In this document: positions 34,014 to 43,056 of the stretch, piece after piece
How positions within the stretch are numbered: position 1 is the stretch's first letter
Layout of the letters: every line of letters starts with the position of its first letter
Assembly: GCF_000633455.1 (NCBI RefSeq)
Contig: NZ_AYMG01000001.1
Coordinates: forward strand, 248,001-312,000
Origin: Pedobacter jeongneungensis
GTDB taxonomy: Bacteria > Bacteroidota > Bacteroidia > Sphingobacteriales > Sphingobacteriaceae
Direction of reading: 5' to 3'
Length of the DNA: 64,000 nucleotides
The notes under the pieces: generated by a model
Seen by the model: the letters and a program-made list of their open reading frames with translations, nothing else
What the model was told of the DNA's origin: nothing
The model's database searches: none
Made by a program: the position numbers and the translations under genes

Positions 34014-34090
34014 TAAACCTGATAGCAACGGAAAGCCCGCATCCCGATTTTTCATCGGGAGAGGACTTGTAGTGCATAGCAGGAACAAAC
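34014..34090. repeat. Dispersed intergenic repeat, family B, copy 2
   Basis: Contains TAAACCTGATAGCAACGGAA, the hairpin ATCCCGATTTTTCATCGGGA and GGACTTGTAGTGCATAGCAGG. In reverse orientation it aligns with 55241-55310 and more loosely with 13733-13810. Confidence 0.6.
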
Positions 34091-34183
34091 TTTAATCATT
34101 CTCACAGGCTTTGCTTTCCAAAAAAAGCAACCTTTTGACTTATCCAATACACCTGCTGTATCGCATCTTCTAATTAACGTAGA

Positions 34184-34207
34184 GCGGTCTGTGAGGACAT
34201 AGACCAC
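34184..34207. repeat. GGTCTGTG hairpin, copy 3
   Basis: GCGGTCTGTGAGGACATAGA followed by CCAC, just downstream of the mscS-type stop. Probably too weak alone to be a strong terminator. Confidence 0.6.
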
Positions 34208-34230
34208 AGAAGTCAGTTATTGGAATCTAT

Positions 34231-35406
34231 CTAATCCGTAGTATCATTACCCACTTCTTTTTCTGCTGCATTGCCAGGCGGCCTGTCGCTGATTAAACGT
34301 TGTGTCGGGTAAGCAAAATCTGATTTATTCCGGATCACGATATCCATAATCTCCAGATTGATTTCCTGTCTGATTTTAAGGAATTCGGTATAATTAAGTA
34401 CCGTTACAAAATAATTAACCTCAACATTCAAACCCGAATCGCCAAAGCTTTTAAAAGAGGCGTTTCCATCATTACTTGTACCTTCGTGATTATTGATGTA
34501 ACTTTCTATTTCGGTGATAATTTTTCTTAACGAATCGGAACTGGTTTCATAAGTAAGTCCGATAACAAAGGATACTTTGCGTGAATTTCTTAAAGAGAGA
34601 TTCTCCAAAACCCCGTCTATCATGCCCCTGTTGGGTAGGGTAGCCATGGTTTTTTCAGATGTTCTGATCCTGGTACTTCTAAAACCTACCTTTTCTACTG
34701 TTCCTTCCACACCATCAACTTTTACCAGATCGCCAACGGTAAAAGGCTTATCTAAAAAGATTGTGAATGATCCGATCAGGTTTTCTAAACTTTCTTTAGC
34801 CGCCAAAGCAATGGCAATACCACCAATACCCAATCCGGTAATCAGCGTTAACACATTCACCTCGAAAACGAAGCCTAAAAGCGTAAAAAAGCCTATAAAA
34901 ATGACAATGGTTTTAAACAGCTCCTTTAAAAAAGGTACCAATTGATCATCGGCCTTATTTTCGGTAAGGGAAGCTTTGTACAATAATACATGGCTGATGA
35001 AATCGATTATCCTTAAAATAATCCAGAAAAAAGACAAAATAATCATAAACAGGAATATCCTGTCTATACAATCGCCAATGGTTACCGGGATTAATTCCTT
35101 TGTTTTACCGATTAATTTACTGTAATGAAATACAGCTACTTCTAAAGGATGTTTTAATTGGTTAATGGAAAGGTAGAGGGTAGATAACAGAATGAAAATC
35201 TCAATCGGCTTTACCAGTAAAGCCACAAAGGCATCGTTATGCGATTGGTTGGAGAAACTTCTGAAAAGCCTAAACAGCAACCTGCTTAAAAGCTTGGAAA
35301 CAATATTTTTAAATACCAGACCTAAAAATAATATCCCCCCGAAAAGGAAATAGGCTTTTACAGTGTTGCCCCAAAAAACTTGGTCGAAAAAAGCAGAATC
35401 TAACAT
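34231..35406 (-). CDS. MscS-family mechanosensitive channel
   Basis: A 391-residue membrane channel. Hydrophobic helices cover about residues 10-35, 65-90, 110-140 and 155-205, ending in the pore-lining segment rich in Gly/Ala (GLGIGGIAIALAAKESLENL). The MscS beta domain follows (KPFTVGDLVKVDGVEGTVEKVGFRSTRI, about 220-250) and then the cytoplasmic cage. It protects against hypo-osmotic shock by opening under membrane tension. A -7 box TACCTTTG on the minus strand ends 4 bases before the ATG. Confidence 0.92.
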   Translation of the reverse strand: MLDSAFFDQVFWGNTVKAYFLFGGILFLGLVFKNIVSKLLSRLLFRLFRSFSNQSHNDAFVALLVKPIEIFILLSTLYLSINQLKHPLEVAVFHYSKLIGKTKELIPVTIGDCIDRIFLFMIILSFFWIILRIIDFISHVLLYKASLTENKADDQLVPFLKELFKTIVIFIGFFTLLGFVFEVNVLTLITGLGIGGIAIALAAKESLENLIGSFTIFLDKPFTVGDLVKVDGVEGTVEKVGFRSTRIRTSEKTMATLPNRGMIDGVLENLSLRNSRKVSFVIGLTYETSSDSLRKIITEIESYINNHEGTSNDGNASFKSFGDSGLNVEVNYFVTVLNYTEFLKIRQEINLEIMDIVIRNKSDFAYPTQRLISDRPPGNAAEKEVGNDTTD

Positions 35407-35410
35407 TTAA

Positions 35411-35418
35411 CAAAGGTA
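35411..35418 (-). promoter_or_regulatory. -7 box (TACCTTTG) immediately before the mscS-type start
   Basis: Minus-strand exact match; only 4 bases lie between it and the ATG at 35406, predicting a leaderless mRNA. Confidence 0.6.
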
Positions 35419-35422
35419 TAAA

Positions 35423-35453
35423 CAAAAAAACCTCCACGAAATTAATCGTGAAG
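35423..35453 (-). terminator. Terminator after rplS
   Basis: On the minus strand GCCTTCACGATTAATTTCGTGG folds with one mismatch and is followed by a seven-base T-run. It ends the rpsP-trmD-rplS group before the mscS-type gene. Confidence 0.7.
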
Positions 35454-35476
35454 GCTATATCGTATAATAAAGAATA

Positions 35477-35824
35477 TTATTTTCTCAATGATTTGATACG
35501 AGCAGCTTTACCAGTTAAAGCACGTAAATAGAACAATTTCGCTCTACGAACTTTACCATAGCTATTCACTTCTACTTTCTCAATGTTTGGAGAATTGATA
35601 GGGAAAATACGTTCAACACCAATACTGTTGCTCATTTTACGTACGGTGAAGGTTTCGTTAGCACCAGCACTGTTACGTTGTATTACAACACCTTGGTAAA
35701 TTTGGATACGTTCCTTATTACCTTCGCGAATTTTATAGTGTACGCTCACTGTATCGCCAGACTTGAACGCAGGAAAATCTTTTTTCGCGATGGCCTGCTC
35801 TTCAACAAATTTTACTAAATCCAT
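35477..35824 (-). CDS. rplS: 50S ribosomal protein L19
   Basis: A 115-residue ribosomal protein. [29 protein letters not shown] and [22 protein letters not shown] are the classic L19 segments, and [22 protein letters not shown] forms its C-terminus. Last gene of the conserved rpsP-rimM-trmD-rplS series; 138 bases follow trmD. Confidence 0.98.
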   Translation of the reverse strand: MDLVKFVEEQAIAKKDFPAFKSGDTVSVHYKIREGNKERIQIYQGVVIQRNSAGANETFTVRKMSNSIGVERIFPINSPNIEKVEVNSYGKVRRAKLFYLRALTGKAARIKSLRK

Positions 35825-35962
35825 GATTTTAAGCTATTAAACCAACTTTCTTTACCTTGAAAATCGGATTGCAATATTAGGGATTTTTTTTGATATAAAA
35901 AAACCTATTTTAATTTTTTCCACAATCTTTATGAATTCCACATTCGATTGTGTTAAATGCTT

Positions 35963-36637
35963 CTATTCCAAAAGGTCAGGACGACGGGTTTTAGTCCGCT
36001 CTAAGGCCTGTTCGTGCCTCCACTCGTTCACTTTTGCTTCGTGGCCACTTAATAAAACATCAGGCACTTTATGTCCACGCCAATCTGCCGGCCGGGTATA
36101 AACCGGAGCATCAAGTAAATCTCCCTGAAAACTATCGGATAGGGCAGAAGTCTCATCATTTAAAACACCAGGGATTAAACGCACCACAGCATCTACCACA
36201 ATCGCAGCAGGAAGCTCACCTCCGCTTAAAACGTAATCGCCCACCGATATCTCTCTAGTTACAAAGATATCGCGTATGCGCTGATCTATGCCCTTATAAT
36301 GGCCACACAAAATAATGATGTTTTTTTTAATAGAAAGTTCGTTGGCTGTACTTTGGTTTAACGTAACACCATCGGGACTCATGAAAATGATTTCATCGTA
36401 TTCGCGCTCAGCCTGAAGTTTTTCGATACATGCCGCAAAGGGTTCGATACTCATTACCATACCGCTGCCGCCACCATATTGATAATCGTCTACACTTTTT
36501 TGCTTATTGGTGGCATAATCCCGTAGATTATGCACCACAATTTCGGCAATGCCCTTTTTTTGGGCCCGCTGCAAAATGGAGTGGGCAAAAGGACTTTCTA
36601 ATAAACCAGGCAGAACTGTTATGATATCAAAACGCAT
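35963..36637 (-). CDS. trmD: tRNA (guanine37-N1)-methyltransferase
   Basis: A 224-residue SPOUT-class methyltransferase that makes m1G37 and prevents frameshifting. [17 protein letters not shown] is the N-terminus; the trefoil-knot SAM site includes [12 protein letters not shown] (about 110-121) and [14 protein letters not shown], followed by the tRNA-binding C-terminal helices. A -7 box TACCTTTG on the minus strand lies 4 bases before the ATG, so trmD appears to have its own promoter rather than depend on the rimM transcript. Confidence 0.97.
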   Translation of the reverse strand: MRFDIITVLPGLLESPFAHSILQRAQKKGIAEIVVHNLRDYATNKQKSVDDYQYGGGSGMVMSIEPFAACIEKLQAEREYDEIIFMSPDGVTLNQSTANELSIKKNIIILCGHYKGIDQRIRDIFVTREISVGDYVLSGGELPAAIVVDAVVRLIPGVLNDETSALSDSFQGDLLDAPVYTRPADWRGHKVPDVLLSGHEAKVNEWRHEQALERTKTRRPDLLE

Positions 36638-36641
36638 ACTG

Positions 36642-36649
36642 CAAAGGTA
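36642..36649 (-). promoter_or_regulatory. -7 box (TACCTTTG) immediately before trmD
   Basis: Minus-strand exact match, 4 bases from the ATG at 36637. Confidence 0.6.
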
Positions 36650-36786
36650 AGTCTTTAGTGCGAAGTCTTTAGCCCGAAGTCGAATTTTGCTGTATTCAAG
36701 ATCAATTTCTTTGCTGAATCAGAAAGCTAACCACCATTTGTACTATCTAAGGCTTTTGCTCTATTTGCTACGAAACCAATTTATGC

Positions 36787-37221
36787 TTAATCCAGCGTAT
36801 TTATCTTCACCAAGTCGCTTGCCCATTGCAGTCCTTTTCCCCCGTTCCGACCATCAACATAGCCACTTACTTTCATCGTTTTCTGATCACGGCTTAAAGT
36901 ATAGTAATTTGCATATTGCCTACCCTTTAAATCGTATGTAGCATTGGCTCTGGCATCAGAAATACTGAGCACATACATGTTGTTTGATAAAATTTTAAAG
37001 GTACCGCTATGGGTAACGATCTGAACGCCTCCTTCTTTAGCGATATTGTAAAAACTACCGTCAGATTTGAAAACGATTTTGCTCCCCGGGTTGGTGGTGT
37101 CGTTCCAGATGCCTATGAAAGGTTTAATTTCTGTTAAATTAGCCTGTTGAACCGTTTTACAAGAAAAAATTGTTAGCGTAGCCACAAAAATCAGGGCAAT
37201 TTTTGATGTTCTTTTGAGCAT
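36787..37221 (-). CDS. Lipocalin-like small lipoprotein inserted in the rimM-trmD interval
   Basis: A 144-residue lipoprotein. The signal (RTSKIALIFVATLTIFSC) gives Cys21 as the lipid site; the mature chain is beta-rich (FIGIWNDTTNPGSKIVFKSDGSF, YTLSRDQKTMKVSGYVDG) as in small lipocalin-like/DUF4488-type proteins. It lies between rimM and trmD, genes usually adjacent in this order. About 84 bases separate it from rimM. Function unknown. Confidence 0.75.
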   Translation of the reverse strand: MLKRTSKIALIFVATLTIFSCKTVQQANLTEIKPFIGIWNDTTNPGSKIVFKSDGSFYNIAKEGGVQIVTHSGTFKILSNNMYVLSISDARANATYDLKGRQYANYYTLSRDQKTMKVSGYVDGRNGGKGLQWASDLVKINTLD

Positions 37222-37305
37222 GTTAATTTTGGTTAGAATGAAATCTAAATTAACAATTTTTCTTTAAAAACATTACCTGTTAACTGATATACTAAACAAG
37301 AAAGT

Positions 37306-37833
37306 TTATTTTTCCAGGTAGATATCAAGCAAACCTTCAGGCAAATCAAGTGTCAGGATTTTTTCCTCATCATCAATTTCCACAATAAAATCTTCGTTTA
37401 ACGGAAAAAGGATTTCGGTTTCCTGATAAATCACTGTAGCCACAAATTGCTGAGGATATTCATTTACCTCTATTATTTCTCCAAGCTCACCAAGCGTTTC
37501 ATCAACAGCCATAAAGCCTTTTAAATCTGTATAGAAGAACTCTGATTCATCTCTTTCAGGCATTTGGGCAATGGGAAGATAAAGTTTCTTTTTTAATAAG
37601 GGCTGCACTTTATCGATGTGATCAACATCATCAAAATTAAAATAACCCGTTTTATTGGCCTGCAATTTTGCCGATGCCACGAAATAGGGTACTAATTTGC
37701 CGTTCATATCTGCAAAAACAACGTCGAACTCCAGTTGCTCATAATCGTCGAATTCGAAAAAGACCTGAACCTCTCCTTTTAAACCCCGCGTTTTGGTAAC
37801 GTACCCTATGTAAAATGCTTCTTCGTGTTTCAT
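37306..37833 (-). CDS. rimM: 16S rRNA processing protein RimM
   Basis: A 175-residue ribosome-maturation factor for the 30S head. The N-terminal beta-barrel (GYVTKTRGLKGEVQVFFEFDD) is followed by a PRC-barrel (about 95-175; FFYTDLKGFMAVDETLGELGEIIEV). Homologues bind S19. It follows rpsP with a 138-base interval holding a long palindrome and a terminator. Confidence 0.94.
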   Translation of the reverse strand: MKHEEAFYIGYVTKTRGLKGEVQVFFEFDDYEQLEFDVVFADMNGKLVPYFVASAKLQANKTGYFNFDDVDHIDKVQPLLKKKLYLPIAQMPERDESEFFYTDLKGFMAVDETLGELGEIIEVNEYPQQFVATVIYQETEILFPLNEDFIVEIDDEEKILTLDLPEGLLDIYLEK

Positions 37834-37844
37834 ATAATTACATT

Positions 37845-37905
37845 GTCATCCTGAGGTACGAGGATCTGATAGCGATGAAACAGATCCTTCGTACCTCAGG
37901 ATGAC
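37845..37905. repeat. GTCAT-type element, family A, copy 4 (near-perfect hairpin)
   Basis: GTCATCCTGAGGTACGAGGA at the left end is the near-exact inverse of the right end TCGTACCTCAGGATGAC; a loop region ATAGCGATGAAA separates them. It lies between rpsP and rimM. Confidence 0.8.
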
Positions 37906-37918
37906 ATTTTTAGTTAAA

Positions 37919-37951
37919 AAAATAGCGTTCCGAAATTCGGAACGCTATTTT
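37919..37951. terminator. Perfect hairpin after rpsP
   Basis: AAAATAGCGTTCC pairs exactly with GGAACGCTATTTT around a GAAATTC loop, and the minus strand has T-runs in the stem end. This could attenuate transcription into rimM. Confidence 0.75.
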
Positions 37952-37971
37952 ATGAGTCAAAATAATTAAAA

Positions 37972-38544
37972 TTATTCTGCTCCTTCTTCTTTAGTAGCTT
38001 CTGCTGCAGGAGCTTCTTCAGTTGCCTCAGCTTCAACAGCTGGCGCTTCTTCAGTAACTTCTTCTTCAACAACCTCTTCTGCAACTGGTGCATTTTTAGC
38101 TGCGATAGCTGCTGCTCTATCTTCTTTTTTCTTAGCTTCTGCGGCTAAAGCTGCTTTACGTACGTCAGCTTTAGAAGCAGCTAAACCTTCTGATTTACCA
38201 GAAATTTTACCTGATTTAGCATCTAACCAAGCTGCAAATTTTTCATCTGCCTGTTCTTGAGTTAAAGCTCCTTTTTTAACACCACCTTCTAAGTGTTTTT
38301 TGTATAAAACACCTTTGTAAGAAAGGATAGCACGAGCAGTATCAGTTGGTTCTGCACCACTGTTAACCCAAGCTAAAGTTTTTTCGAAGTTAATTTCGAT
38401 GGTTGCAGGATTGGTATTTGGGTTATAAGAACCTAAACGCTCAATAAATTTACCATCACGTGGAGAGCGAGAATCTGCTACCACAACGTGGAAAAAAGGT
38501 TTCCCTTTTTTACCGAATCTTTGCAATCTGATTTTAGTTGCCAT
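37972..38544 (-). CDS. rpsP: 30S ribosomal protein S16 with long C-terminal tail
   Basis: A 190-residue S16; the usual protein is 80-90 residues. [42 protein letters not shown] gives the conserved core (about 1-80). The extra C-terminal 100 residues are rich in Ala, Glu and Lys, ending in an acidic low-complexity stretch ([20 protein letters not shown]). Similar extensions are known in Bacteroidota. A perfect -7 box on the minus strand (38601-38608) lies 56 bases upstream. Confidence 0.96.
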   Translation of the reverse strand: MATKIRLQRFGKKGKPFFHVVVADSRSPRDGKFIERLGSYNPNTNPATIEINFEKTLAWVNSGAEPTDTARAILSYKGVLYKKHLEGGVKKGALTQEQADEKFAAWLDAKSGKISGKSEGLAASKADVRKAALAAEAKKKEDRAAAIAAKNAPVAEEVVEEEVTEEAPAVEAEATEEAPAAEATKEEGAE

Positions 38545-38600
38545 TTTCTTTTGTATTTATGTATTCAACATAGTTCCCGGAGCTTCATGCTGCGGGGCTG

Positions 38601-38608
38601 CAAAGATA
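38601..38608 (-). promoter_or_regulatory. -7 box (TATCTTTG) for rpsP
   Basis: Minus-strand exact match, 56 bases before the ATG; the leader may bind a regulatory ribosomal protein, but no structure is evident. Confidence 0.5.
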
Positions 38609-38688
38609 ACTAAAATACTGGAAATTAAAAACATAGTTTAATTTCTTTGTTTTCAGGATATTTACGCCAAAATATTTGCAGATACAAA

Positions 38689-39210
38689 ATGGAAAGAATT
38701 GCGATTGACATGGACGAGGTGATTGCCGATGCCGTTGGAAAATTTATTAAATTATATAACCGTGATTTTAATGTTCCGCTTGATTTAAAGATTGATGCCG
38801 GAAACGAAATTTATCACCATGTGCCCCAGGAGGTTAACCAAAAATGGTTCGAGTATATTAATGAACCTGGGTTTTTCCGCGATCTTGACGTTATCGATGA
38901 TAGTCAACGGGTAATTAAAGCCCTGCAGCAAAAATATGATGTTTATATTGTTTCGGCGGCAATGGAATTCCGTAACTCGCTGGTAGATAAATACGATTGG
39001 ATGGCCGAGCATTTCCCTTTTATCGATTGGCAGCACATTATGTTCTGCGGAAATAAAATTGTGAACGTTGACATTATTATTGACGACCGAATCAAAAACT
39101 TTGTAAATTTTGACGGCAGGCCATTATTGTTTACCTCGCCACATAATTTACTTATAACTGAATATGAGCGTGTAAATACCTGGGAAGAGGTAGCGGGTTT
39201 GTTGTTGTAG
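38689..39210 (+). CDS. 5'(3')-deoxyribonucleotidase-like HAD protein
   Basis: A 173-residue HAD-superfamily phosphatase of the NT5C/PF06941 group. IAIDMDEVIADAVGKF is the nucleophile motif I (DxDxV), VYIVSAAMEF is motif II, and the DIIIDDRIKNF segment holds the metal-binding acidic motif IV. It probably dephosphorylates deoxynucleoside monophosphates. ATG 38689 gives the MERIAIDMDEV start; an upstream ATG adds 14 residues with no support. It is divergent from rpsP. Confidence 0.85.
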   Translation: MERIAIDMDEVIADAVGKFIKLYNRDFNVPLDLKIDAGNEIYHHVPQEVNQKWFEYINEPGFFRDLDVIDDSQRVIKALQQKYDVYIVSAAMEFRNSLVDKYDWMAEHFPFIDWQHIMFCGNKIVNVDIIIDDRIKNFVNFDGRPLLFTSPHNLLITEYERVNTWEEVAGLLL

Positions 39211-39260
39211 ATCCGTTACTTCGACCGGAGAGCAACGGAATGGGATTAGAATAAAGCGAT

Positions 39261-39330
39261 CGTCATTCCCGCGCAGGCGGGAATCTTAACACTTATTGCA
39301 TTAAGATTCCCAATCAAGTTGGGAATGACG
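39261..39330. repeat. GTCAT-type element, family A, copy 5
   Basis: CGTCATTCCC and GGGAATGACG frame a second nested inverted repeat, GGGAATCTTAA and TTAAGATTCCC, around a short loop. It lies between convergent genes. Confidence 0.75.
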
Positions 39331-39387
39331 ACCTACCTCGTAAGGCTCCCAAATCATTCTAAGCCTTCCATCGGTGTAATCACCTTC

Positions 39388-42300
39388 CTAAAAATTAAAT
39401 TCCCCTACAAAGTTTCCGCCACCACTTCCTGCCGCAAGTGGCAGTACAATTACTTTTCTTTGCTGTTTTCCAGTTGCATATCGGGTGTAAATCTCAGCAG
39501 TTACCGTTGTTGGTCCACTGATGTTGATCTGCCTATCACCGTAATAATTCACTTCTATCTTATATTTTCCTTTAATGGCTTTTTTGATCATAAACTGTTC
39601 TGGTCCGTAACCCGAAGTAAAATCGTTACTGATTCTTCCACCGATTTTGGTTCTCGAGTTACCATAAAAGCCTTTTTCACCAGTAGGATCGGTTAGCCAT
39701 AAATCGATATCGGTATCATTTTTATTCCAGTTGAGCACCACACGTACATCCACTGGCAAAGGCTGGATCAAACGTTTATCAATTCCTTTTGTACTAATAT
39801 TATTGCCGTGTTTTGCAAGGAGGTTGTTCATTTCTGAAATTACAATCTCTTCAATCCCCTGGTCCCTGTCGGCAATTTGGGCATTGTAACTTTGGGTAAG
39901 CACTTTATATAAATTATCAATTGCTAACTGGTACTGACCGTTATCGGCAAGAGCCAAAGCATAATCGCGGTAACTTTGTGCATCCATCGGGCGCCATTGT
40001 AAAACTTTTTGAGTGATAAAAAGTTCATCTTTATAATTTCCGGTCTGTTTTAATTTATAGGCCAGGGTTTTATATAGATCAGCGTTTTCCAAATCTAAAT
40101 CGGCAATATTGCTTAAAATGGTTAGGGCCCTAACACTGTCTCTTTGTTGATAGAACCAATTGGCCACATCGAAATAAAACATCGGTGTAGAAATATATTT
40201 CGAGCGCATTTTTAAATAAGCCTGGTAAGCACTATCCGGTTTACCAACCAAATTTTTCATATAGTCCTTATCACTTTTAAATTCGGGGATGATAATTGCC
40301 GGGTGTTGTGGTGGCGATACTGGCGATATTCTTTTGGCATCAGCTTTTGCTACTTGTACACCTGCAACCCTGCCCTCAAGAAATCCACTTGAGGCAGTTC
40401 CCCTAATGGTTGTTACCGATCCAGTTACAGAAGCTTTTCGCTGTGTGGCGTATCCAACAACCACCACTTCATTTAATTGATTCGTTTCTTTATCTCTACT
40501 TGCAGCTCCGGTAGACGGGGCAGCAGCTACAGCTTGCGGAACGGGAGGAACGATTACTTCGGCTGCTCTGAGCATCTCTCTCCTTGGTCCTTCACCAACA
40601 GGTTCTCGCATTACCATATCAGCCGTTGGATCTCCTTTTACATCCCTTTGTCCAGGATCAGGATAGCCTTCCTTTTTCTTTTCAGGTTCTTTATAGTAAA
40701 AATTGGTATTCCACCAGATTTTTAACTCCTTAGTCATGGCTACCGCAGCATTAATCAGATCTTGCTTGTGTTCTAAAAGATCGACCCTGCGCTGTTTTAG
40801 AACGGCATTATAAGCTTTTTGCAATTCAACAGGAGGTACAATATCATAACGCAGATAATCATCTAAATTTTCTAATACGATTAAACTGGTATTGCGTGTA
40901 ACGATACCAAATTGTTTGCTTAAAACACTGATATCATCTTTGTTTTCTTCATACTGGATATCCATTTCGGCAATTTTTTTCTGTGCCCAAACCCGGCTAA
41001 CATCGATACTGCTCAAGGTGTGTTCGGTTGCATTTAAGCGAACTACCTGCTCGGAAACTACTGTATTTCCAAAGCCAAATTGTAACGTAAATTCGGTATT
41101 AAAATCGTTCATAATACCTGCTAATGAAAAATGTCCGTTAATATTCACCTTCATTGAAGGGTAGGTTTGCCGGATGCTGTTTCCATTTTTGATTCCTAAA
41201 AACTGGAGGTTCTGTTGATTTAATTGTTTAAAAGCAGCGTTAACAGCAATCGAATTAAGGTTTACAAATTGTCCGCCTGTTTTTAAGGTAATGTATTTCA
41301 AGGTACTGTAATCTGCCTTTAGCGCTGTATTGATACAATGAACGGGTTTATTTAAATTAACGGTACTTTTTCCGAAGGTTGATAGCCCATCAGTAAACAA
41401 AAGATATTCATCTGCCTGAATTGCCTTTGCATTTATCGCACTGAAATTTGTGCCTCCATCGTAAACCAGGTTCTTCAATCTATCTTTTAATGTTGTCCAG
41501 TTACCATTCGAGATCACGAAAGTTCCGGCATTTTTAAAACCGTTGTTTACTAAACCCAATTGTATGGTTAAATTTTGTTTTTGTTTGATGATTAAATCCA
41601 GCAATTCTATCTCTTTATCAGTATTGCGCTGAAGGCCGCTTAACGATACATCCCAGATCAAACCGATATGGTCGGCCCACTTACGCTCCCTGCTCTGGGT
41701 TTTAGGAAAAACATTCACCAGAAAATAATAGCCCGATGATGCATTTTGCATTTGTACCTCGGGCAGGTTATTTCGCTTTGGCAGATTAATAGTCAGACCG
41801 TTTTTGGGCTGGTAATTGGTTTTATTAATTTCGCCAACATAAGTATTCCCGTTGGCTTTTAAATCAAAACTGCCATCAGGCTGTTCGCCAAGTTCTGGTT
41901 TAATGATGCTTTCGAAAACAGTTGTTTTTAAACTGAAATTTCCAATCGCCTGATTATAATCTAAGGGAAGGTGATACCTTAAAACATTTGCGTTATTAAA
42001 ACTTAATTCTTCTTCGTAACCCACAATAATGGTTCTGCTACCATTTGCAGGCAAAGGATAAATCCTGGTACGGAAATTATTCCCTTCAACTTTCTCCAGC
42101 AGCCCCGGATCGACCCGTCGGCGCTCAATACTTTCGAAAACCTCGGTTGCTTTAGCCTTTTCTACGGGTACGGCTTCGCGCATTTTTCCATTGATATCTA
42201 AAGCATAACGGCTAATGCTCACTCCCTCCGGCATCGGAAAGGTAAGTTCTCCCTCTAAAATGCGGTTACTGCTGTTGTGAAAGGTCATTGTCATCACCGT

Positions 42301-42471
42301 TGTGGCAATATTCCCCGTTATCTGTACATCAATATTCAGTTTTTTTAGTTTAACGGCCTCTTTCTGTTCTACAGTTTCGGCCTGTTGTACCTTTAACACT
42401 GGCATTTGTGCGTCAGCAAAAAAAGCAATTAATAATAAGGGGAGGAGGAGTAAGGTTTTAGATGTGCTCAT
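39388..42471 (-). CDS. VIT/vWA-domain protein with SusC-like insert, TPR and DUF2135 C-terminus
   Basis: A 1027-residue secreted protein. Signal peptide (about 1-21), VIT domain (about 30-155; ELTFPMPEGVSISRYALDINGKM), von Willebrand A domain from about 265 with DVSLS (the DxSxS MIDAS motif, about 271-275), then a helical middle. Residues about 660-702 contain NEVVVVGYATQRKASVTGSV and FLEGRVAGVQV, a SusC/RagA TonB-receptor plug signature with no barrel. TPR-like repeats follow (about 755-890), and a DUF2135-type C-terminal domain (about 925-1025; DTDIDLWLTDPTGE). Probably an outer-surface adhesin or signalling protein. Confidence 0.85.
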   Translation of the reverse strand: MSTSKTLLLLPLLLIAFFADAQMPVLKVQQAETVEQKEAVKLKKLNIDVQITGNIATTVMTMTFHNSSNRILEGELTFPMPEGVSISRYALDINGKMREAVPVEKAKATEVFESIERRRVDPGLLEKVEGNNFRTRIYPLPANGSRTIIVGYEEELSFNNANVLRYHLPLDYNQAIGNFSLKTTVFESIIKPELGEQPDGSFDLKANGNTYVGEINKTNYQPKNGLTINLPKRNNLPEVQMQNASSGYYFLVNVFPKTQSRERKWADHIGLIWDVSLSGLQRNTDKEIELLDLIIKQKQNLTIQLGLVNNGFKNAGTFVISNGNWTTLKDRLKNLVYDGGTNFSAINAKAIQADEYLLFTDGLSTFGKSTVNLNKPVHCINTALKADYSTLKYITLKTGGQFVNLNSIAVNAAFKQLNQQNLQFLGIKNGNSIRQTYPSMKVNINGHFSLAGIMNDFNTEFTLQFGFGNTVVSEQVVRLNATEHTLSSIDVSRVWAQKKIAEMDIQYEENKDDISVLSKQFGIVTRNTSLIVLENLDDYLRYDIVPPVELQKAYNAVLKQRRVDLLEHKQDLINAAVAMTKELKIWWNTNFYYKEPEKKKEGYPDPGQRDVKGDPTADMVMREPVGEGPRREMLRAAEVIVPPVPQAVAAAPSTGAASRDKETNQLNEVVVVGYATQRKASVTGSVTTIRGTASSGFLEGRVAGVQVAKADAKRISPVSPPQHPAIIIPEFKSDKDYMKNLVGKPDSAYQAYLKMRSKYISTPMFYFDVANWFYQQRDSVRALTILSNIADLDLENADLYKTLAYKLKQTGNYKDELFITQKVLQWRPMDAQSYRDYALALADNGQYQLAIDNLYKVLTQSYNAQIADRDQGIEEIVISEMNNLLAKHGNNISTKGIDKRLIQPLPVDVRVVLNWNKNDTDIDLWLTDPTGEKGFYGNSRTKIGGRISNDFTSGYGPEQFMIKKAIKGKYKIEVNYYGDRQINISGPTTVTAEIYTRYATGKQQRKVIVLPLAAGSGGGNFVGEFNF

Positions 42472-42647
42472 AGCAATGATTTTTAATAGTGATGCAAAAG
42501 CATTGGCGATTTCATAAATTTATTTTTTAGAAGCGCTTAGCGCCCTTAGATTTAGCCCCACAAAACCGCTTTAGAATTGCTTAAAAAAGCTTTCTGAAAA
42601 ATGTAACATTTTTTAAAAATTTTGTTCTAATGATAAAAACTGAAACT

Positions 42648-42971
42648 ATGTTAGTAACCACAACGCCTACGGTTGAGGGCAGAAAAATTGTAAAATATAT
42701 CGGTTTAGTTACCGGGGAAACGATTATTGGTGCAAATATTTTTAAGGATTTATTCGCCGGAATAACGGATATAGTAGGGGGTAGATCGAGTTCTTACGAA
42801 CGCGTTTTACGCGAAGGAAAAGATACAGCTGTTAATGAGATGCAACAATACGCAGCTGCTTTGGGTGCCAATGCAATTGTTGGTGTAGATTTAGATTACG
42901 AAACCGTTGGCAGCGGTGGCAGCATGCTTATGGTAAGCGCCAATGGCACTGCGGTAATTTTAGAAGATTAA
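42648..42971 (+). CDS. YbjQ/UPF0145 family protein
   Basis: A 107-residue protein nearly identical in layout to E. coli Ybj[58 protein letters not shown] and [15 protein letters not shown] 42648 is chosen because it gives the family length; an ATG at 42630 would add six residues. The family forms pentamers and is a heavy-metal-binding candidate, function uncertain. Confidence 0.9.
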   Translation: MLVTTTPTVEGRKIVKYIGLVTGETIIGANIFKDLFAGITDIVGGRSSSYERVLREGKDTAVNEMQQYAAALGANAIVGVDLDYETVGSGGSMLMVSANGTAVILED

Positions 42972-43006
42972 GAGATTGCTTATTGCGAAAACTAAGCAAA
43001 AACAAG

Positions 43007-43041
43007 AAAGTCTTTCCGGTGCGGGAAAGACTTTTCTTTTT
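43007..43041. terminator. Terminator shared by YbjQ and pfkA genes
   Basis: AAAGTCTTTCC pairs with GGAAAGACTTT around a six-base loop; T-rich sequence follows on the plus strand and A-rich sequence precedes it. Confidence 0.75.
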
Positions 43042-43056
43042 ATATCATATTTCGTT

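Noticed and set aside
41665..42471. Possible frameshift in the VIT/vWA gene
   Set aside because: The frame is continuous for 1027 codons with a signal peptide, intact DxSxS and C-terminal domain.
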